Notes: generated by a model not told the origin, from the sequence alone. Counted from the first letter of the stretch, positions 34,861 through 44,027 are shown. The stretch is DNA of 64,000 bases from WTFV01 sp965200895 (GCA_965200895.1 CBDAVM010000001.1:1922001-1986000), one strand, 5' to 3'. Numbers and translations are program-made.

Positions 34861-37548
34861 GTGCTGCGTGTGTCCCGTCCCGCGTTTCCGCCCGCCGTTG
34901 CGCTCCTGGCCGGCGCCGGCGTGGTGTGGGCGTTCCCGGCGCTGACTGCAGCGGCGATACCGGGAGCGGCCCTGGTGATGGCGGCCGCCGCCGTACTGGG
35001 CGTCGTCCTCGGGGCACGGCGGTCCGCCGCGGTGGCGTGCCTGCTCGGCTATGCGCTGACCGGGGCAGCGGCCGGCCAGCGGTCCCGTGCGGAGCTGCCC
35101 GCGCCGCTCCTGGCGTGGTTCGAGGCGGAGATCGCGGCCGACGCACCTGATGCCGTCATCCGGATCATCGGGCGGTTGCAACGCGATGCGGCGCCCACAG
35201 ACTACGGGGCGAGCCTCGTGGTCGACGTGATCCGGGTCGAGCACGGGAAGGCGGCGCTTCCGATGCGCGGCACGGTGCGGGTGAGCGTCGGCGGTTCGTT
35301 CATCGACGACCATGTCGCCGAGTGGCGGCAGGGGCGCACGGTGCGCCTTCCGGTGCGCTTGCGCCGCGCTGCCCGCTATGCGAACCACGGGACGCCCGAC
35401 CGGGCACACCTGCTGCAGGTACGTGGCGTCGACCTGCTCGGTTCGGTCACCAGCGCCCTGCAGGTGGAGGTGCTCGACAAGGGCTCGCTGCGCCAGGAAT
35501 GGGGCGGCCGCACCAGGGCTTTCGTACGGAGCGCCGTCACCGGGGCGGTAGGCGCGCATGACGAACGGTCGGCCGCCATCGTCACCGCAATTCTGATCGG
35601 CGATCGGGCCGGACTCGACCGCGACAGCATCGAGCGCCTGCAACAGGGCGGGGTCTACCACGTCATCGCCATCTCCGGCGGCAACATCGCGGTGCTGACC
35701 GCGGCCGTCCTTCTGCTTCTGCGCCTCGCCGGAGCGGGCGGGCGGCTCGCGGGGCTGCTGGCGATTCTCAGCCTCCTGGCCTATGTGCACGTGGTCGCGC
35801 CCGAGGCGTCGGTGACGCGGGCGGTGTTCGCCGCCGTCGTGTTCCTCGCGGCCCGTACGGTAGACCAGCGGACGGATGCCCTGAACACGCTGGCGCTGGC
35901 GGCAGGCTGCCTGGTCGCGGCAGATCCGCGGGCGCTCGTCGACCCCGGTTTCCAGCTCACCTTCGGTGCTACCGTCGGTCTCCTGGTCGGGGTGCCGCGG
36001 CTGATGGCGTGGGCCGGCGGCACGACGTTGCCGGCGCCGGCAACGTTTCTGCTGGTTCCCGTCGCCGGCCTGTTCGCCGCCACGATCTGTGCGGAGCTGG
36101 CGCTGTTTCCGATCGGCGCGTTCCACTTCTCGCGTGTTACCGTGGCTGGCCTCGGCCTCAATTTTGCCGCCATTCCGTTGATGTCGGTCACCCAGTTGGC
36201 GGGCATGGCGGCGGTCGTTCTGGCGCCGGTCAACACGGCCGCGGCAGAGGCGGCCGGCTGGCTGGCGCACGTCGCCGCGGCCGGCATCGTCGAGTCGACG
36301 CGCGTGCTGACCTGGGCGCCCTGGTTGTCGTGGCGGCTGCCGGCGCCGGGGTTGCTCGTCGTGGCGGCCTACTACGCGGGCTGGGTCGTCTGGCTCGGCG
36401 CCGCCGCCAGTGGCCGCCGATGCGTTCCGCTGCGGCCCGGCCGGCCCACCGGGCTGGTCCGGCTCGCCGTCGCCGGTGGACGCCCGGTCCGTTGGATCGG
36501 CGTGACGCTCGTCGGGGCGAGTGCGGCGGCGATGCTGGCCGCTCCGATCCCCGGCTGGACCGGCCGGCGCGTCACCGACGCCTGCGTGCTGCTGCCCGCC
36601 GCGCCCGGCGGCGCGGAGCCGCTCCGGGTGCACTTCCTCGACGTCGATCAGGCCGACGCCACCCTCGTGCGCTTTCCGGACGGCCGGTCGCTGCTGGTGG
36701 ATGCGGCGGGCCAGGTGCGCGGTCAGGCGGATATCGGCGGACGCGTGGTCGTGCCGGCCGTCTGGGCGCTCGGCGTCCGGCGTCTCGACTACCTGGCGAT
36801 CACCCACGGTCACCCGGATCACATCGGCGGCGCCGGGGCGGTGATCCGGGACCTGCAGCCGCGGGAGGTGTGGGAGGGGATCGCGGTCCCGTCCTCGAAG
36901 CCGCTGGCGGATCTTCGCGCCGGCGCCCGCACCGTGGGCGCTGCGTGGCGCACGTTCAGCGCGGGCCGGATCGAGCACATTGCCGGCGTGCGCGTCGGCG
37001 TGGTCCATCCGCCCGCCGCGGACTGGGAGCGCCCGCGCGTGCGCAACGACGACTCGCTCGTGCTGGAGTTGCGGTACGGCGTCGTCTCGGTCGTCCTGCC
37101 CGGCGACATCGAGGCCGGCGTCGAGGGAGCGGTCGCGGCGGCCCTGCAGCCGGCCCGGCGGCGTGTGGTCAAGGCGCCGCATCACGGCAGTCGGTCGTCG
37201 AGTTCGGCGGCGTTCGTGGAGGCGCTGCGTCCGGTTCTCGCGGTCATGAGTGCAGGCCGGGACCACGGGTTCGGGCACCCGCATCCCGAGGTGGTCGCCC
37301 GCTACCGCGCCGCCGGCGCGGTCGTGCTGGCCACCGGTGAGGAGGGCGCGATCGAGATCTGCACCGACGGCCGTGTTCTCGCCGCGTCGAGCCACGACGG
37401 ACGTCGCTTCCTGTTGGGTGCGGTTCCGGAACGGACCCGGGCAAAGGATTATGCCGGTCCGCTGTCCCGGTCGCGGGCCGCGGAGCCTGGGACCCGCGGT
37501 CCGCTCACCGCTGCCGCCGGGCCCCGCCGTGGTCAGGCGCCGCCTTGA
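34861..37548 (+). CDS. comEC: ComEC/Rec2-family DNA uptake channel protein
   Basis: ComEC moves single-stranded DNA across the inner membrane during transformation. The 895-residue protein has an N-terminal hydrophobic domain and a DUF4131-like part. The Competence domain follows with AIVTAILIGDRAGLDRDSIERLQQGGVYHVIAISGGNIAVL and many membrane helices (residues 230-520). The metallo-beta-lactamase domain has LHFLDVDQADA-type text and THGHPDHIGG near residue 650, then KAPHHGSRSSSS. A poorly conserved tail extends past residue 850. The GTG start at 34861 is uncertain. The 3' end overlaps the convergent mazG gene by 44 bases. Confidence 0.93.
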   Translation: MLRVSRPAFPPAVALLAGAGVVWAFPALTAAAIPGAALVMAAAAVLGVVLGARRSAAVACLLGYALTGAAAGQRSRAELPAPLLAWFEAEIAADAPDAVIRIIGRLQRDAAPTDYGASLVVDVIRVEHGKAALPMRGTVRVSVGGSFIDDHVAEWRQGRTVRLPVRLRRAARYANHGTPDRAHLLQVRGVDLLGSVTSALQVEVLDKGSLRQEWGGRTRAFVRSAVTGAVGAHDERSAAIVTAILIGDRAGLDRDSIERLQQGGVYHVIAISGGNIAVLTAAVLLLLRLAGAGGRLAGLLAILSLLAYVHVVAPEASVTRAVFAAVVFLAARTVDQRTDALNTLALAAGCLVAADPRALVDPGFQLTFGATVGLLVGVPRLMAWAGGTTLPAPATFLLVPVAGLFAATICAELALFPIGAFHFSRVTVAGLGLNFAAIPLMSVTQLAGMAAVVLAPVNTAAAEAAGWLAHVAAAGIVESTRVLTWAPWLSWRLPAPGLLVVAAYYAGWVVWLGAAASGRRCVPLRPGRPTGLVRLAVAGGRPVRWIGVTLVGASAAAMLAAPIPGWTGRRVTDACVLLPAAPGGAEPLRVHFLDVDQADATLVRFPDGRSLLVDAAGQVRGQADIGGRVVVPAVWALGVRRLDYLAITHGHPDHIGGAGAVIRDLQPREVWEGIAVPSSKPLADLRAGARTVGAAWRTFSAGRIEHIAGVRVGVVHPPAADWERPRVRNDDSLVLELRYGVVSVVLPGDIEAGVEGAVAAALQPARRRVVKAPHHGSRSSSSAAFVEALRPVLAVMSAGRDHGFGHPHPEVVARYRAAGAVVLATGEEGAIEICTDGRVLAASSHDGRRFLLGAVPERTRAKDYAGPLSRSRAAEPGTRGPLTAAAGPRRGQAPP

Positions 37549-38356
37549 CCCGGGCCCACTCGGCTTCCATCTCTTCGAGCGTGGCGTCACGCAGCGCGAC
37601 GCCCCGTTCCTGCAGGCGCGCCTCAAGCGCTTCGAAGCGCGCCGAGAACTTCCGGTTCGCGGCCCGCAGCGCCGATTCCGGATCCACGTCGAGATGCCGC
37701 GCGAGATTGGCGACCGCGAACAGCAGATCGCCGAGCTCTTCCTCGATGGCCGCCCGCGCGCCGCCCGCGCGCGCTGCCGCGAGTTCGGACAGCTCTTCGG
37801 TGACCTTGGATTCCACACCGGCTGCGTCGGTCCAGTCGAACCCGACCGTCGCGGCGCGCCTGCCCAGGCGGTACGCCCGCAGCAGCGCCGGCAGGCTCTC
37901 GGGGATCGATCCGAGCGCGCCGGGCGACCGGCCGGCGGTCCGCCGCTCCTCGGCCTTGATCTGTTCCCACTGCCGCTTGACCGCCCCTGCGTCGAGCGAC
38001 GGCCCGTCGCCGGCCTGCTCGCCGAAGATGTGGGGATGCCGCCGCACCAGCTTGTCGCAGATCGCGCGCAAGGCGTCGCCGATGTCGAAGTCGCCGCGCT
38101 CGGTGCTGATCTGGGCCAGGAACACGGCTTCGAGAAGGAAGTCGCCCAGCTCGTCGCACAGGGCATCGGGATCGCCGCGATCGATGGCGTCGACGACCTC
38201 GTAGGTCTCCTCGATGACGAACGGGCGCAACGACTCCAGCGTCTGCTCGCGATCCCACGCGCAACCGTCCGTGGACCGCAGCCGCCGCATCAGTCCGACG
38301 AGCCGTTCGAATTCCCGGCCGGCAGACGTGACGTCGTCGTCCCGCCCGATTGACAT
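37505..38356 (-). CDS. mazG: Nucleoside triphosphate pyrophosphohydrolase MazG
   Basis: MazG hydrolyses NTPs and dNTPs to monophosphates and pyrophosphate, cleaning damaged nucleotides. The 283-residue protein has two MazG domains. The first has CAWDREQTLESLRPFVIEETYEVVDAI and DELGDFLLEAVFLAQI; the second has ATVGFDWTDAAGVESKVTEELSEL and EEELGDLLFAVANLARHL. Both carry the EExxE and ExxD metal motifs. It is convergent with comEC (overlapping ends) and divergent from the DUF1844 gene, with only 11 bp between the start codons. Confidence 0.95.
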   Translation of the reverse strand: MSIGRDDDVTSAGREFERLVGLMRRLRSTDGCAWDREQTLESLRPFVIEETYEVVDAIDRGDPDALCDELGDFLLEAVFLAQISTERGDFDIGDALRAICDKLVRRHPHIFGEQAGDGPSLDAGAVKRQWEQIKAEERRTAGRSPGALGSIPESLPALLRAYRLGRRAATVGFDWTDAAGVESKVTEELSELAAARAGGARAAIEEELGDLLFAVANLARHLDVDPESALRAANRKFSARFEALEARLQERGVALRDATLEEMEAEWARVKAAPDHGGARRQR

Positions 38357-38367
38357 GGTGGCGTATG

Positions 38368-38685
38368 CTAGAGCACTCCGTGTCCGAAGTCACCTTCAAC
38401 AGGTTCGTTGTCTCCCTGGCGACAACTGCGGCTGTCCATTTCGGAGACATGGCGTATCCGACCGGCGGCCGGCCGGCGCCGGCCAACCTGGAGGGCGCAG
38501 GACAGGCCATCGAGATGCTCGCGCTGCTCGAACGCAAGACCGCCGGGAACCTGACCACAGGGGAGGCGGCGTTCCTCAGCCAGGTGCTCGCCGAGTTGCG
38601 GAGGCGGCTGATCGAGGCGCACAGGCAGCAGGAGGAGCCGGTTCGCGCAAGCAGGGACGACCGTTCGTCCCGGTTTGCTACCTGA
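38368..38685 (+). CDS. DUF1844 domain protein
   Basis: This 105-residue protein matches the DUF1844 pattern: FNRFVVSLATTAAVHFGDM near the start, then GQAIEMLALLERKTAGNLTTGEAAFLSQVLAELRRRLIEA. The family is small, helical and uncharacterised, and common in Acidobacteria, Deltaproteobacteria and Planctomycetes. ATG 38368 is taken as start; GTG 38380 would fit equally. The beta-lactamase-fold gene starts 41 bp later. Confidence 0.85.
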   Translation, partial: LEHSVSEVTFNRFVVSLATTAAVHFGDMAYPTGGRPAPANLEGAGQAIEMLALLERKTAGNLTTGEAAFLSQVLAELRRRLIEAHRQQEEPVRASRDDRSSRFAT

Positions 38686-38726
38686 GTCAGCCGGGTCGCG
38701 GCTCGCGACCGATCCCCGGGAAGACC

Positions 38727-39548
38727 GTGCACATCACGTTTCTCGGAACCGGAACCTCGGCCGGGGTGCCGGTGATCGCGTGCGATTGCGGAACCTGCCG
38801 GTCGGAGGATCCGCGCGACAAGCGCTGGCGTCCGTCGCTCGCACTCGCCTTCGACGACGGTACCTCGGTCCTGGTTGACGCGTCGCCGGACCTGCGCGCG
38901 CAGGCGTTGCGGTTCCACCTTGCGCGGGTCGACGCGATTCTGCTGACGCATGCCCACGCCGACCACGTACTGGGGCTCGATGACGTCCGGATCTACAACT
39001 TCCGTCAGCGATGCGCGATCCCGTGCTACGGCGCCGCGCGGGCGCTGGCCCGGGTGCGGCGGATGTTCGACTACGTCTTCGACCCGGCCACTCCGCGGGG
39101 AGGCGGCCTGCCGCAGCTCGTCCTGCGGGAGGTGGTTGGTCCGTTCTCCCTGGGCGGCGCGACGATCGTTCCGGTTCCCCTCCTGCACGGAACGCTGCCC
39201 GTGCTCGGGTTCCGGATCGGCGCCTTCGCCTACCTGACCGACTGCAACGCCATTCCGGACGCCTCGTGGCCGCTGCTCGAAGGTCTCGAGGTGCTCGTCC
39301 TCGACGCGCTGCGCCACAAGCGGCACCAGACCCACTTTACCGTCGAGCAGGCCGTGAGCGTCGCCCAGCGCATCGGGGCCCGCCGCACGTTGTTCACCCA
39401 CATGACGCACGACCTGCCGCACGCAGCCACCTGCCACGCGCTGCCGCCGGGCATCTCGCTCGCCTACGACGGATTGACGATCGAGCTGGCGCCGTCGGCG
39501 ATGGATCACCTGCTGGTTGCGGGACGCGACGCGGCGCGCCTCTATTGA
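38727..39548 (+). CDS. Metallo-beta-lactamase-fold hydrolase (PhnP-like)
   Basis: From GTG 38727 the 273-residue product begins VHITFLGTGTSAGVPVIACDCGTCRSEDPRDKRWRPS, which is the PhnP-like opening with a CxCxxC zinc-knuckle-like stretch. It has the dinuclear metal motif THAHADHVLGLDD, then LLHGTLPVLGFRIGAFAYLTDCN and FTHMTHDL. PhnP is a cyclic phosphodiesterase; related enzymes act on nucleotides or lipoyl-like substrates. The substrate here is not known. Confidence 0.88.
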   Translation: MHITFLGTGTSAGVPVIACDCGTCRSEDPRDKRWRPSLALAFDDGTSVLVDASPDLRAQALRFHLARVDAILLTHAHADHVLGLDDVRIYNFRQRCAIPCYGAARALARVRRMFDYVFDPATPRGGGLPQLVLREVVGPFSLGGATIVPVPLLHGTLPVLGFRIGAFAYLTDCNAIPDASWPLLEGLEVLVLDALRHKRHQTHFTVEQAVSVAQRIGARRTLFTHMTHDLPHAATCHALPPGISLAYDGLTIELAPSAMDHLLVAGRDAARLY

Positions 39549-39578
39549 GGATCGTCCAGCCGCGGCTTCGCAGCGCCC

Positions 39579-39623
39579 ATCGTCCGGCGGACGATCGGTA
39601 GGCCCGGGCCTGCGCCCGCAGGC
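39579..39623 (+). other. Two GC-rich hairpins after the PhnP-like gene
   Basis: ATCGTCC / GGACGAT (39579-39595, loop GGC) and GCCTGCG / CGCAGGC (39608-39623, loop CC) are perfect 7-bp stems, 30-75 bases after the stop. They may end or protect the transcript, but there is no T run. The remaining 100 bases before ribF show only a possible -10 (TATCAT at 39709-39714). Confidence 0.4.
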
Positions 39624-39727
39624 AGTCCGCTACTGCCGGCGCGGCGTCTCGGGTGCCGTCGCCTGTCAGCGCCCCGGAAGCCCCGGAAATCGCCGATTCC
39701 CTCTGGATTATCATGGCGGGATCGCAC

Positions 39728-40666
39728 ATGGAAGTCATTCACTATCCTGACGACGCACGACCTGCGCGCTGGACGCAGACGGTGCTGGCGCTCGGCAACT
39801 TCGATGGGCTGCACCGGGGGCACGCCCGGATCATCGAGCAGGTACGGCGCCGCGCGGACGAGCGGCGCGCCACCGCCGCGGCCCTGACCTTCGATCCGCA
39901 TCCGCCGCGGGTCGTGCGGCCTGACAAGGCGCCGCTGCTGCTGATGACGCAGGCCCAGAAGCTGCAGGCCCTCGCCGCCGCGGGCATGGACGGCGCCGCC
40001 ATCGTGCGCTTCACACCGGCGCTCTCCCAATGGGATCCGGACCGTTTCGTGCGCACGGTGCTCGTCGAGTGGCTGCAGGTGGCGGAAGTCTGCGTCGGAG
40101 CGAACTTCCTGTTCGGCCGGCACCGCAGCGGCAACTTCTCGCTGCTGCGCTCACTCGGCGCCCGCTACGGGTTCGAGGCCGAGAAGATCGATCCGGTGCG
40201 ATACAAGGAGTTCGTCGTCAGCAGCACGCGGCTGCGACGCCTGATCGCCGACGGGCGTGTGGACGAAGCGGGCGCGCTGCTCGGCCACCACTACATGATC
40301 GACGGGGAGGTCGAGCCCGGCGAAGGCCGCGGCAGGCGCCACGGCGTGCCGACCGCCAACCTCCGGACGAACAACGAACTGCTGCCGCCGGACGGCGTCT
40401 ACGCGACGACCGCCACGGTGGACGGCGTGCTGCATGCTTCCGTGACGAACATCGGTGTCCGTCCGACGTTCGGCCCCGACGGCCCGCGGACCATCGAGAC
40501 GCACGTGTTCGACGCCGACCTCGATCTCTACGGCCGGTCTCTGCGGCTGGCGTTTGTTCAGCGCCTGCGCGGCGAGCAGGCGTTCGAGGATGCAGCAGCG
40601 CTGCGGCGGCAAATCGGTGAGGACTGCGATCGGGCGCGAGCGCTGTTCCGGCAGATTTCCCTGTAG
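39728..40666 (+). CDS. ribF: Bifunctional riboflavin kinase / FAD synthetase
   Basis: RibF phosphorylates riboflavin to FMN and adenylates it to FAD. The 312-residue protein has the N-terminal nucleotidyltransferase with LALGNFDGLHRGHARII and FDPHPPRVVRP, and the flavokinase domain with GEGRGRRHGVPTANLRTNNELLPPDGVYA (containing the PTAN motif). ATG 39728 (MEVIHYPDD) fits homology; ATG 39713 is possible. The next small gene starts four bases after its stop. FAD supply suits the flavoproteins at the left end, although no link is implied. Confidence 0.96.
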   Translation: MEVIHYPDDARPARWTQTVLALGNFDGLHRGHARIIEQVRRRADERRATAAALTFDPHPPRVVRPDKAPLLLMTQAQKLQALAAAGMDGAAIVRFTPALSQWDPDRFVRTVLVEWLQVAEVCVGANFLFGRHRSGNFSLLRSLGARYGFEAEKIDPVRYKEFVVSSTRLRRLIADGRVDEAGALLGHHYMIDGEVEPGEGRGRRHGVPTANLRTNNELLPPDGVYATTATVDGVLHASVTNIGVRPTFGPDGPRTIETHVFDADLDLYGRSLRLAFVQRLRGEQAFEDAAALRRQIGEDCDRARALFRQISL

Positions 40667-40670
40667 TGTT

Positions 40671-41108
40671 ATGGCGGTGTCCGACGACGCGGGGACAGAC
40701 ACGGGGGCCGTCCGATGCGAGGTGACGCTGCCGTGCGATGCGCGGTTCAGGACGATGCGCGATCGCGTGGTGGAGCGGTTGGCCGGCTGCCTGGGGTGCG
40801 CAGGGGCCGCCGCGACCCGGGCGGTCACGCTGGCGACCAGCGGGGTGCTCGATCACCCGGCCGGATCGGTCTACTCGAGTGTCGCCATCTCTTTCACCAC
40901 CGGCGCCGGAGTCCTGACGGTACGCGTGCGATACATGGTCGATCCTGGTGTGGCGGACTCCGGACTCCCCGTCGAATCGATCCTGGGCGAAGGAGGTCGC
41001 GACGCGCCACTTGTCGTGATGCGCCGCCTCGCAAGCCGGGTCGAGTTCGGTCGCGTGGACGGAGCCGAATGCTGCACCCTGGTCACTTCGCTGCCCCCTG
41101 CGACCTGA
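40671..41108 (+). CDS. Uncharacterised protein with GHKL ATPase-like pattern
   Basis: ATG 40671 follows the ribF stop by four bases, so the gene is likely real and co-transcribed with ribF and perhaps cysS. The 145-residue product is not a clear family member. Its layout recalls RsbW-type anti-sigma kinases: an N-terminal LPCDARFRTMRDRVVERL helix, a strand pair VAISFTTGAGVLTVRVRYMVD, then EGGRDAPLVVMRRLASRVEF and a closing strand CCTLVTSLPP. The ATP-binding Asn and the usual DxGxG are not clear (DPGVADSG is the nearest), so it may be degenerate. Function unknown. Confidence 0.6.
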   Translation: MAVSDDAGTDTGAVRCEVTLPCDARFRTMRDRVVERLAGCLGCAGAAATRAVTLATSGVLDHPAGSVYSSVAISFTTGAGVLTVRVRYMVDPGVADSGLPVESILGEGGRDAPLVVMRRLASRVEFGRVDGAECCTLVTSLPPAT

Positions 41109-41171
41109 CCTGCACCCGAGAGCAATCGATACCGCTCCGTACACTGGTGAGCCGGCCCGGCCACATGACCT

Positions 41172-42587
41172 ATGCGTCTCTACAACACGCTGACCCGCCG
41201 AATCGAAGACTTCGCCCCGCTCCGCGACGAGACGGTACGGATGTACGCCTGCGGCCTGACCGTCTACGCCCGCGGGCACATAGGGAACTTCCGCACCTTT
41301 GTCTGTCTGGACGTGCTGCGCCGCGCGTTGCGGCACGTCGGCGGGCACCGCATGCGACAGGTCGTCAACTTCACGGACGTGGACGACAAGACGATTGCCG
41401 GGGCTCGCAGGGCCGGCGTCTCACTGCGCGAGTACACCGACCGTTACATCGAGGCGTTTCGCGAGGATGCCGACGCACTCGGTATCGAACCGGCGGAGCA
41501 GTCGCCGCGGGCGACCGACGTGGAGAATCTGCGGGCGATGGTCGACACCATCCAGGCGCTCGAGGAGCGCGGACATGCCTACCGCAGCGACGGGTCGATC
41601 TATTTCCGGATCTCCAGCCTGCCGGACTACGGCAAGCTGGCGCGCCTCGATCACGCCGGCATGCAGGATGGCGCGCGGATCGACAGCGACGAGTACGCCA
41701 AGGATGCGGCGCGCGACTTTGTCCTGTGGAAGGCGACCGGGCCGGACGAGCCGACCTGGGACTACGGTGTCGGTCCCGGGCGACCCGGCTGGCACATCGA
41801 GTGCTCGGCGATGGCGCTCCGGCTTCTCGATGGTTCGCCCATCGACATCCACGCCGGGGGCGTCGACCTCATCTTCCCCCACCACGAGAACGAGATCGCG
41901 CAATCGGAGGGTTCGACCGGGAGGCAGTTCGCCCGCTTCTGGGTGCACGTCGAGCACCTCCTGCTGGGCAGCGACGTGAAGATGTCGAAGTCGCTCGGCA
42001 ACGTCCTGAACGTGCGCGACGTCCTCGACCGCGGTTACCGCGCCTCGGCGCTGCGCTACGTCCTGCTGTCGACCCACTATCGCAAGCAGCTCCGCTTCAG
42101 TTGGGACAGCCTGGCCCAGGCGGAGGAGGCGCTGCGGCGGCTGATGGACTGCCTGGGGCGGTTGGATGCCGTGACCGCGCCGGGTGCACACCCGGCGGTT
42201 GCCGAGCGGGTGGAGGCGGCGCACGAGGCGTTTCGGGCTCGGATCGCCGACGACCTGAACACCCCGGGCGCCATCGGCGCGATGTTCGAGCTGGTGCGCG
42301 ACGTCAATACGGCGATAGACGCCGCAGAGATGGGTGTCGACGATGCGGCGGCGGTCCGTGATGCGTTCAACCGGTTCGATGCGGTGCTGGGCGTGATCGC
42401 GCTCCGGCACCGAGAGGAGGCCGCCCCGCCGGTCGACGTGGCGGAGATCGAGCGTCTGATCGAGGAGCGGCGGGCGGCGAGGCGGCAGCGCGACTTCGCG
42501 ACCGCCGATCGCATTCGCGACGACCTGGACGAGCGCGGAGTCGTGCTCGAGGACACACCGGCCGGCACGCGTTGGAAGCGGAAATGA
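41172..42587 (+). CDS. cysS: Cysteine--tRNA ligase
   Basis: The 471-residue class I synthetase charges tRNA-Cys. Motifs: YACGLTVYARGHIGNFRT with zinc Cys and HIGH, WHIECSAM and HHENEIAQSE for the other zinc ligands, and KMSKS as DVKMSKSLGN near residue 270. The DALR domain and C-terminal tail are complete. A tRNA-Cys gene lies 850 bp downstream. ATG 41172 is the natural start (MRLYNTLTRRIE). Confidence 0.97.
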   Translation: MRLYNTLTRRIEDFAPLRDETVRMYACGLTVYARGHIGNFRTFVCLDVLRRALRHVGGHRMRQVVNFTDVDDKTIAGARRAGVSLREYTDRYIEAFREDADALGIEPAEQSPRATDVENLRAMVDTIQALEERGHAYRSDGSIYFRISSLPDYGKLARLDHAGMQDGARIDSDEYAKDAARDFVLWKATGPDEPTWDYGVGPGRPGWHIECSAMALRLLDGSPIDIHAGGVDLIFPHHENEIAQSEGSTGRQFARFWVHVEHLLLGSDVKMSKSLGNVLNVRDVLDRGYRASALRYVLLSTHYRKQLRFSWDSLAQAEEALRRLMDCLGRLDAVTAPGAHPAVAERVEAAHEAFRARIADDLNTPGAIGAMFELVRDVNTAIDAAEMGVDDAAAVRDAFNRFDAVLGVIALRHREEAAPPVDVAEIERLIEERRAARRQRDFATADRIRDDLDERGVVLEDTPAGTRWKRK

Positions 42588-42593
42588 AGCGGG

Positions 42594-42715
42594 CATGTAA
42601 GGACCTGCGTAACGCCTGCCGCATTTACATGGTCGGATCGGCCGTTCTGCGTGCCACCGCCGTATGCCTCCGGGATCTGCGTAACGCCTGCCGCATTTGC
42701 GCGGTCGGTCGCCGG
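42594..42715 (+). repeat. Two 42-bp repeats with 72-bp spacing after cysS
   Basis: CTGCGTAACGCCTGCCGCAT and the following TT occur identically at about 42605 and 42677, and the similarity extends to 42602-42643 and 42674-42715. The first copy is framed by CATGTAA (42594-42600) and TTACATG (42625-42631), which can form a stem. The 168-bp gap between cysS and yraN contains nothing else. Origin unknown; the spacing resembles the 70-76 bp periods seen at 43571-44027 and 45009-45125. Confidence 0.75.
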
Positions 42716-42755
42716 AGCGCTGCTGGCCCACGTCTTGCAGCGTATCCCGGCCATC

Positions 42756-43139
42756 ATGCCGACTCCACATCAGCAACGTCTTGGAAGACAGGGTGAAGAT
42801 CTGGCCTGCCGCGAACTGTGCCGCCGCGGGTACGCGATTCTTGCACGCCGGTTTCGGACCCGCCATGGAGAAATCGACATCGTCGCCCGGGACGGCGATG
42901 TCCTGGTGTTCGTCGAAGTCAAGGCGCGCTCGTCCCGCAGTTTCGGCGGCGCGCTCGGGGCGGTGACACCGCGCAAGCAGCGGCAGGTCATCGCGATGGC
43001 CCAACGCTACATGGCGCGGGTAGGGTGGGCCGCACGGCCGTGCCGTTTCGACGTCGTGGCCGTACAGGGAACCAGCCGGGACAAGCCGGACGTCACGCTG
43101 GTCCGGAATGCGTTCGGCGCCGGCTGGCCCGGTCGTTGA
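42756..43139 (+). CDS. YraN/UPF0102 endonuclease-like protein
   Basis: The 127-residue protein from ATG 42756 (MPTPHQQRLGRQGEDLACREL) matches the YraN family: RRGYAILARRFRTRHGEIDIVARDGDVLVFVEVKARSS carries the PD-(D/E)XK nuclease-like residues (E..D..E-K). It continues FGGALGAVTPRKQRQV and RFDVVAV. The family is widespread and probably acts on DNA ends or branched DNA, but its role is unproven. It is the last protein gene before the tRNA pair. Confidence 0.9.
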   Translation: MPTPHQQRLGRQGEDLACRELCRRGYAILARRFRTRHGEIDIVARDGDVLVFVEVKARSSRSFGGALGAVTPRKQRQVIAMAQRYMARVGWAARPCRFDVVAVQGTSRDKPDVTLVRNAFGAGWPGR

Positions 43140-43322
43140 GCCGCGCTCGGCCCGCGACGCCCCGGGGGCCCGTGTCCGGGCCATCGCGAAAAATCCACGG
43201 CCGTCGCGGATGCCGGTCGGCGCCCCCGTTGCAAGGACTCCCGGCCCGTGGCGCCATGCCGCCACTGCGCCCTTGAAGAGGCGCCGCGCGCTGTGGTACC
43301 GTTGACATTGCGTTCGGGGCGA

Positions 43323-43397
43323 GCGGGAATAACTCAGTGGTAGAGTGCGACCTTGCCATGGTCGAAGTCGCGGGTTCGAATCCCGTTTCCCGCTCCA
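43323..43397 (+). tRNA. tRNA-Gly (GCC)
   Basis: A full 75-base cloverleaf: acceptor GCGGGAA / TTCCCGC, D-arm with CTCAGTGGTAGAG, anticodon loop TTGCCAT (anticodon GCC), T-arm GCGGGTTCGAATCCCGT, discriminator T and encoded CCA. A TTGAAG (43273) and TACCGT (43297) pair 18 bp apart may be its promoter. Confidence 0.96.
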
Positions 43398-43436
43398 TCT
43401 TCTGTCTTCCCGAGCCGCCTGCGCTGCGGTTCTGAC

Positions 43437-43510
<74 letters not shown>

Positions 43511-43570
43511 GCCTTCTCGTTTCGGTCTCCCGGATGACAACGAGCGTTGTCGGTCCGGGTTCGTTTCCGG

Positions 43571-44027
43571 CCGGTGCATGCATCTCCCGGGCGTGACGGG
43601 TGGTGGTGCGTCCGGTGCCGGCAGACGGACTGGCGCCCGCGTCGGTGGGGTGCATCTGCCGCGCGTGAAGGTCGTGATGTGGTTGACGGCGGCGCCGACC
43701 GGGAGACGTAAACCGCCGGGTGCATCGAGCCGGCGTGCGTGAGGTCGTGTATGTGCATGGACAACAGGTTGCCCTGTGAGGACGTAACTGCCGGTGCATC
43801 GAGCTGGCGTGCGTGAGGGTCGTGGTGTGCCGACGTTCCTCGTCGACATCTCGGATCCGACGGATACGGGTGCCTCGAGCTGGCGTGCGTGAGGGTCGTG
43901 GTGCGCCGGTCTCCGGCATCGGCACGGCTGTTGCTTCATCTGCGAGACGACAGCCACCAGCTCATCGGATGCATCCGGCGGCTCGCGTGATCGGCACAGA
44001 CTGTCGCTTCATCTGCGAGACGACAGG
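43571..44027 (+). repeat. Degenerate 70-76 bp tandem repeat array after tRNA-Cys
   Basis: Units start at 43573, 43649, 43719, 43793 and 43869 (steps 76, 70, 74, 76). The core is GGTGCATCGAGCTGGCGTGC followed by GTGAGGGTCGTGGTGTGCCG; the 30-35 bases after it differ between units. Units 3-5 are closest to each other. A weaker sixth unit (GGATGCATCC, 43967) follows. Within the last part a 26-bp block with CTGTYG/CGACAG arms occurs twice (43928-43953 and 44001-44026, 25 of 26 identical), 73 bases apart. No gene is evident in this 555-bp gap; the long minus-strand frames here come from the repeats. Confidence 0.8.

Noticed and set aside
43571..44027. CRISPR array
   Set aside because: Cores differ at many positions, unit length drifts from 70 to 76 bp, and no cas gene is present, so I call it a degenerate tandem repeat.
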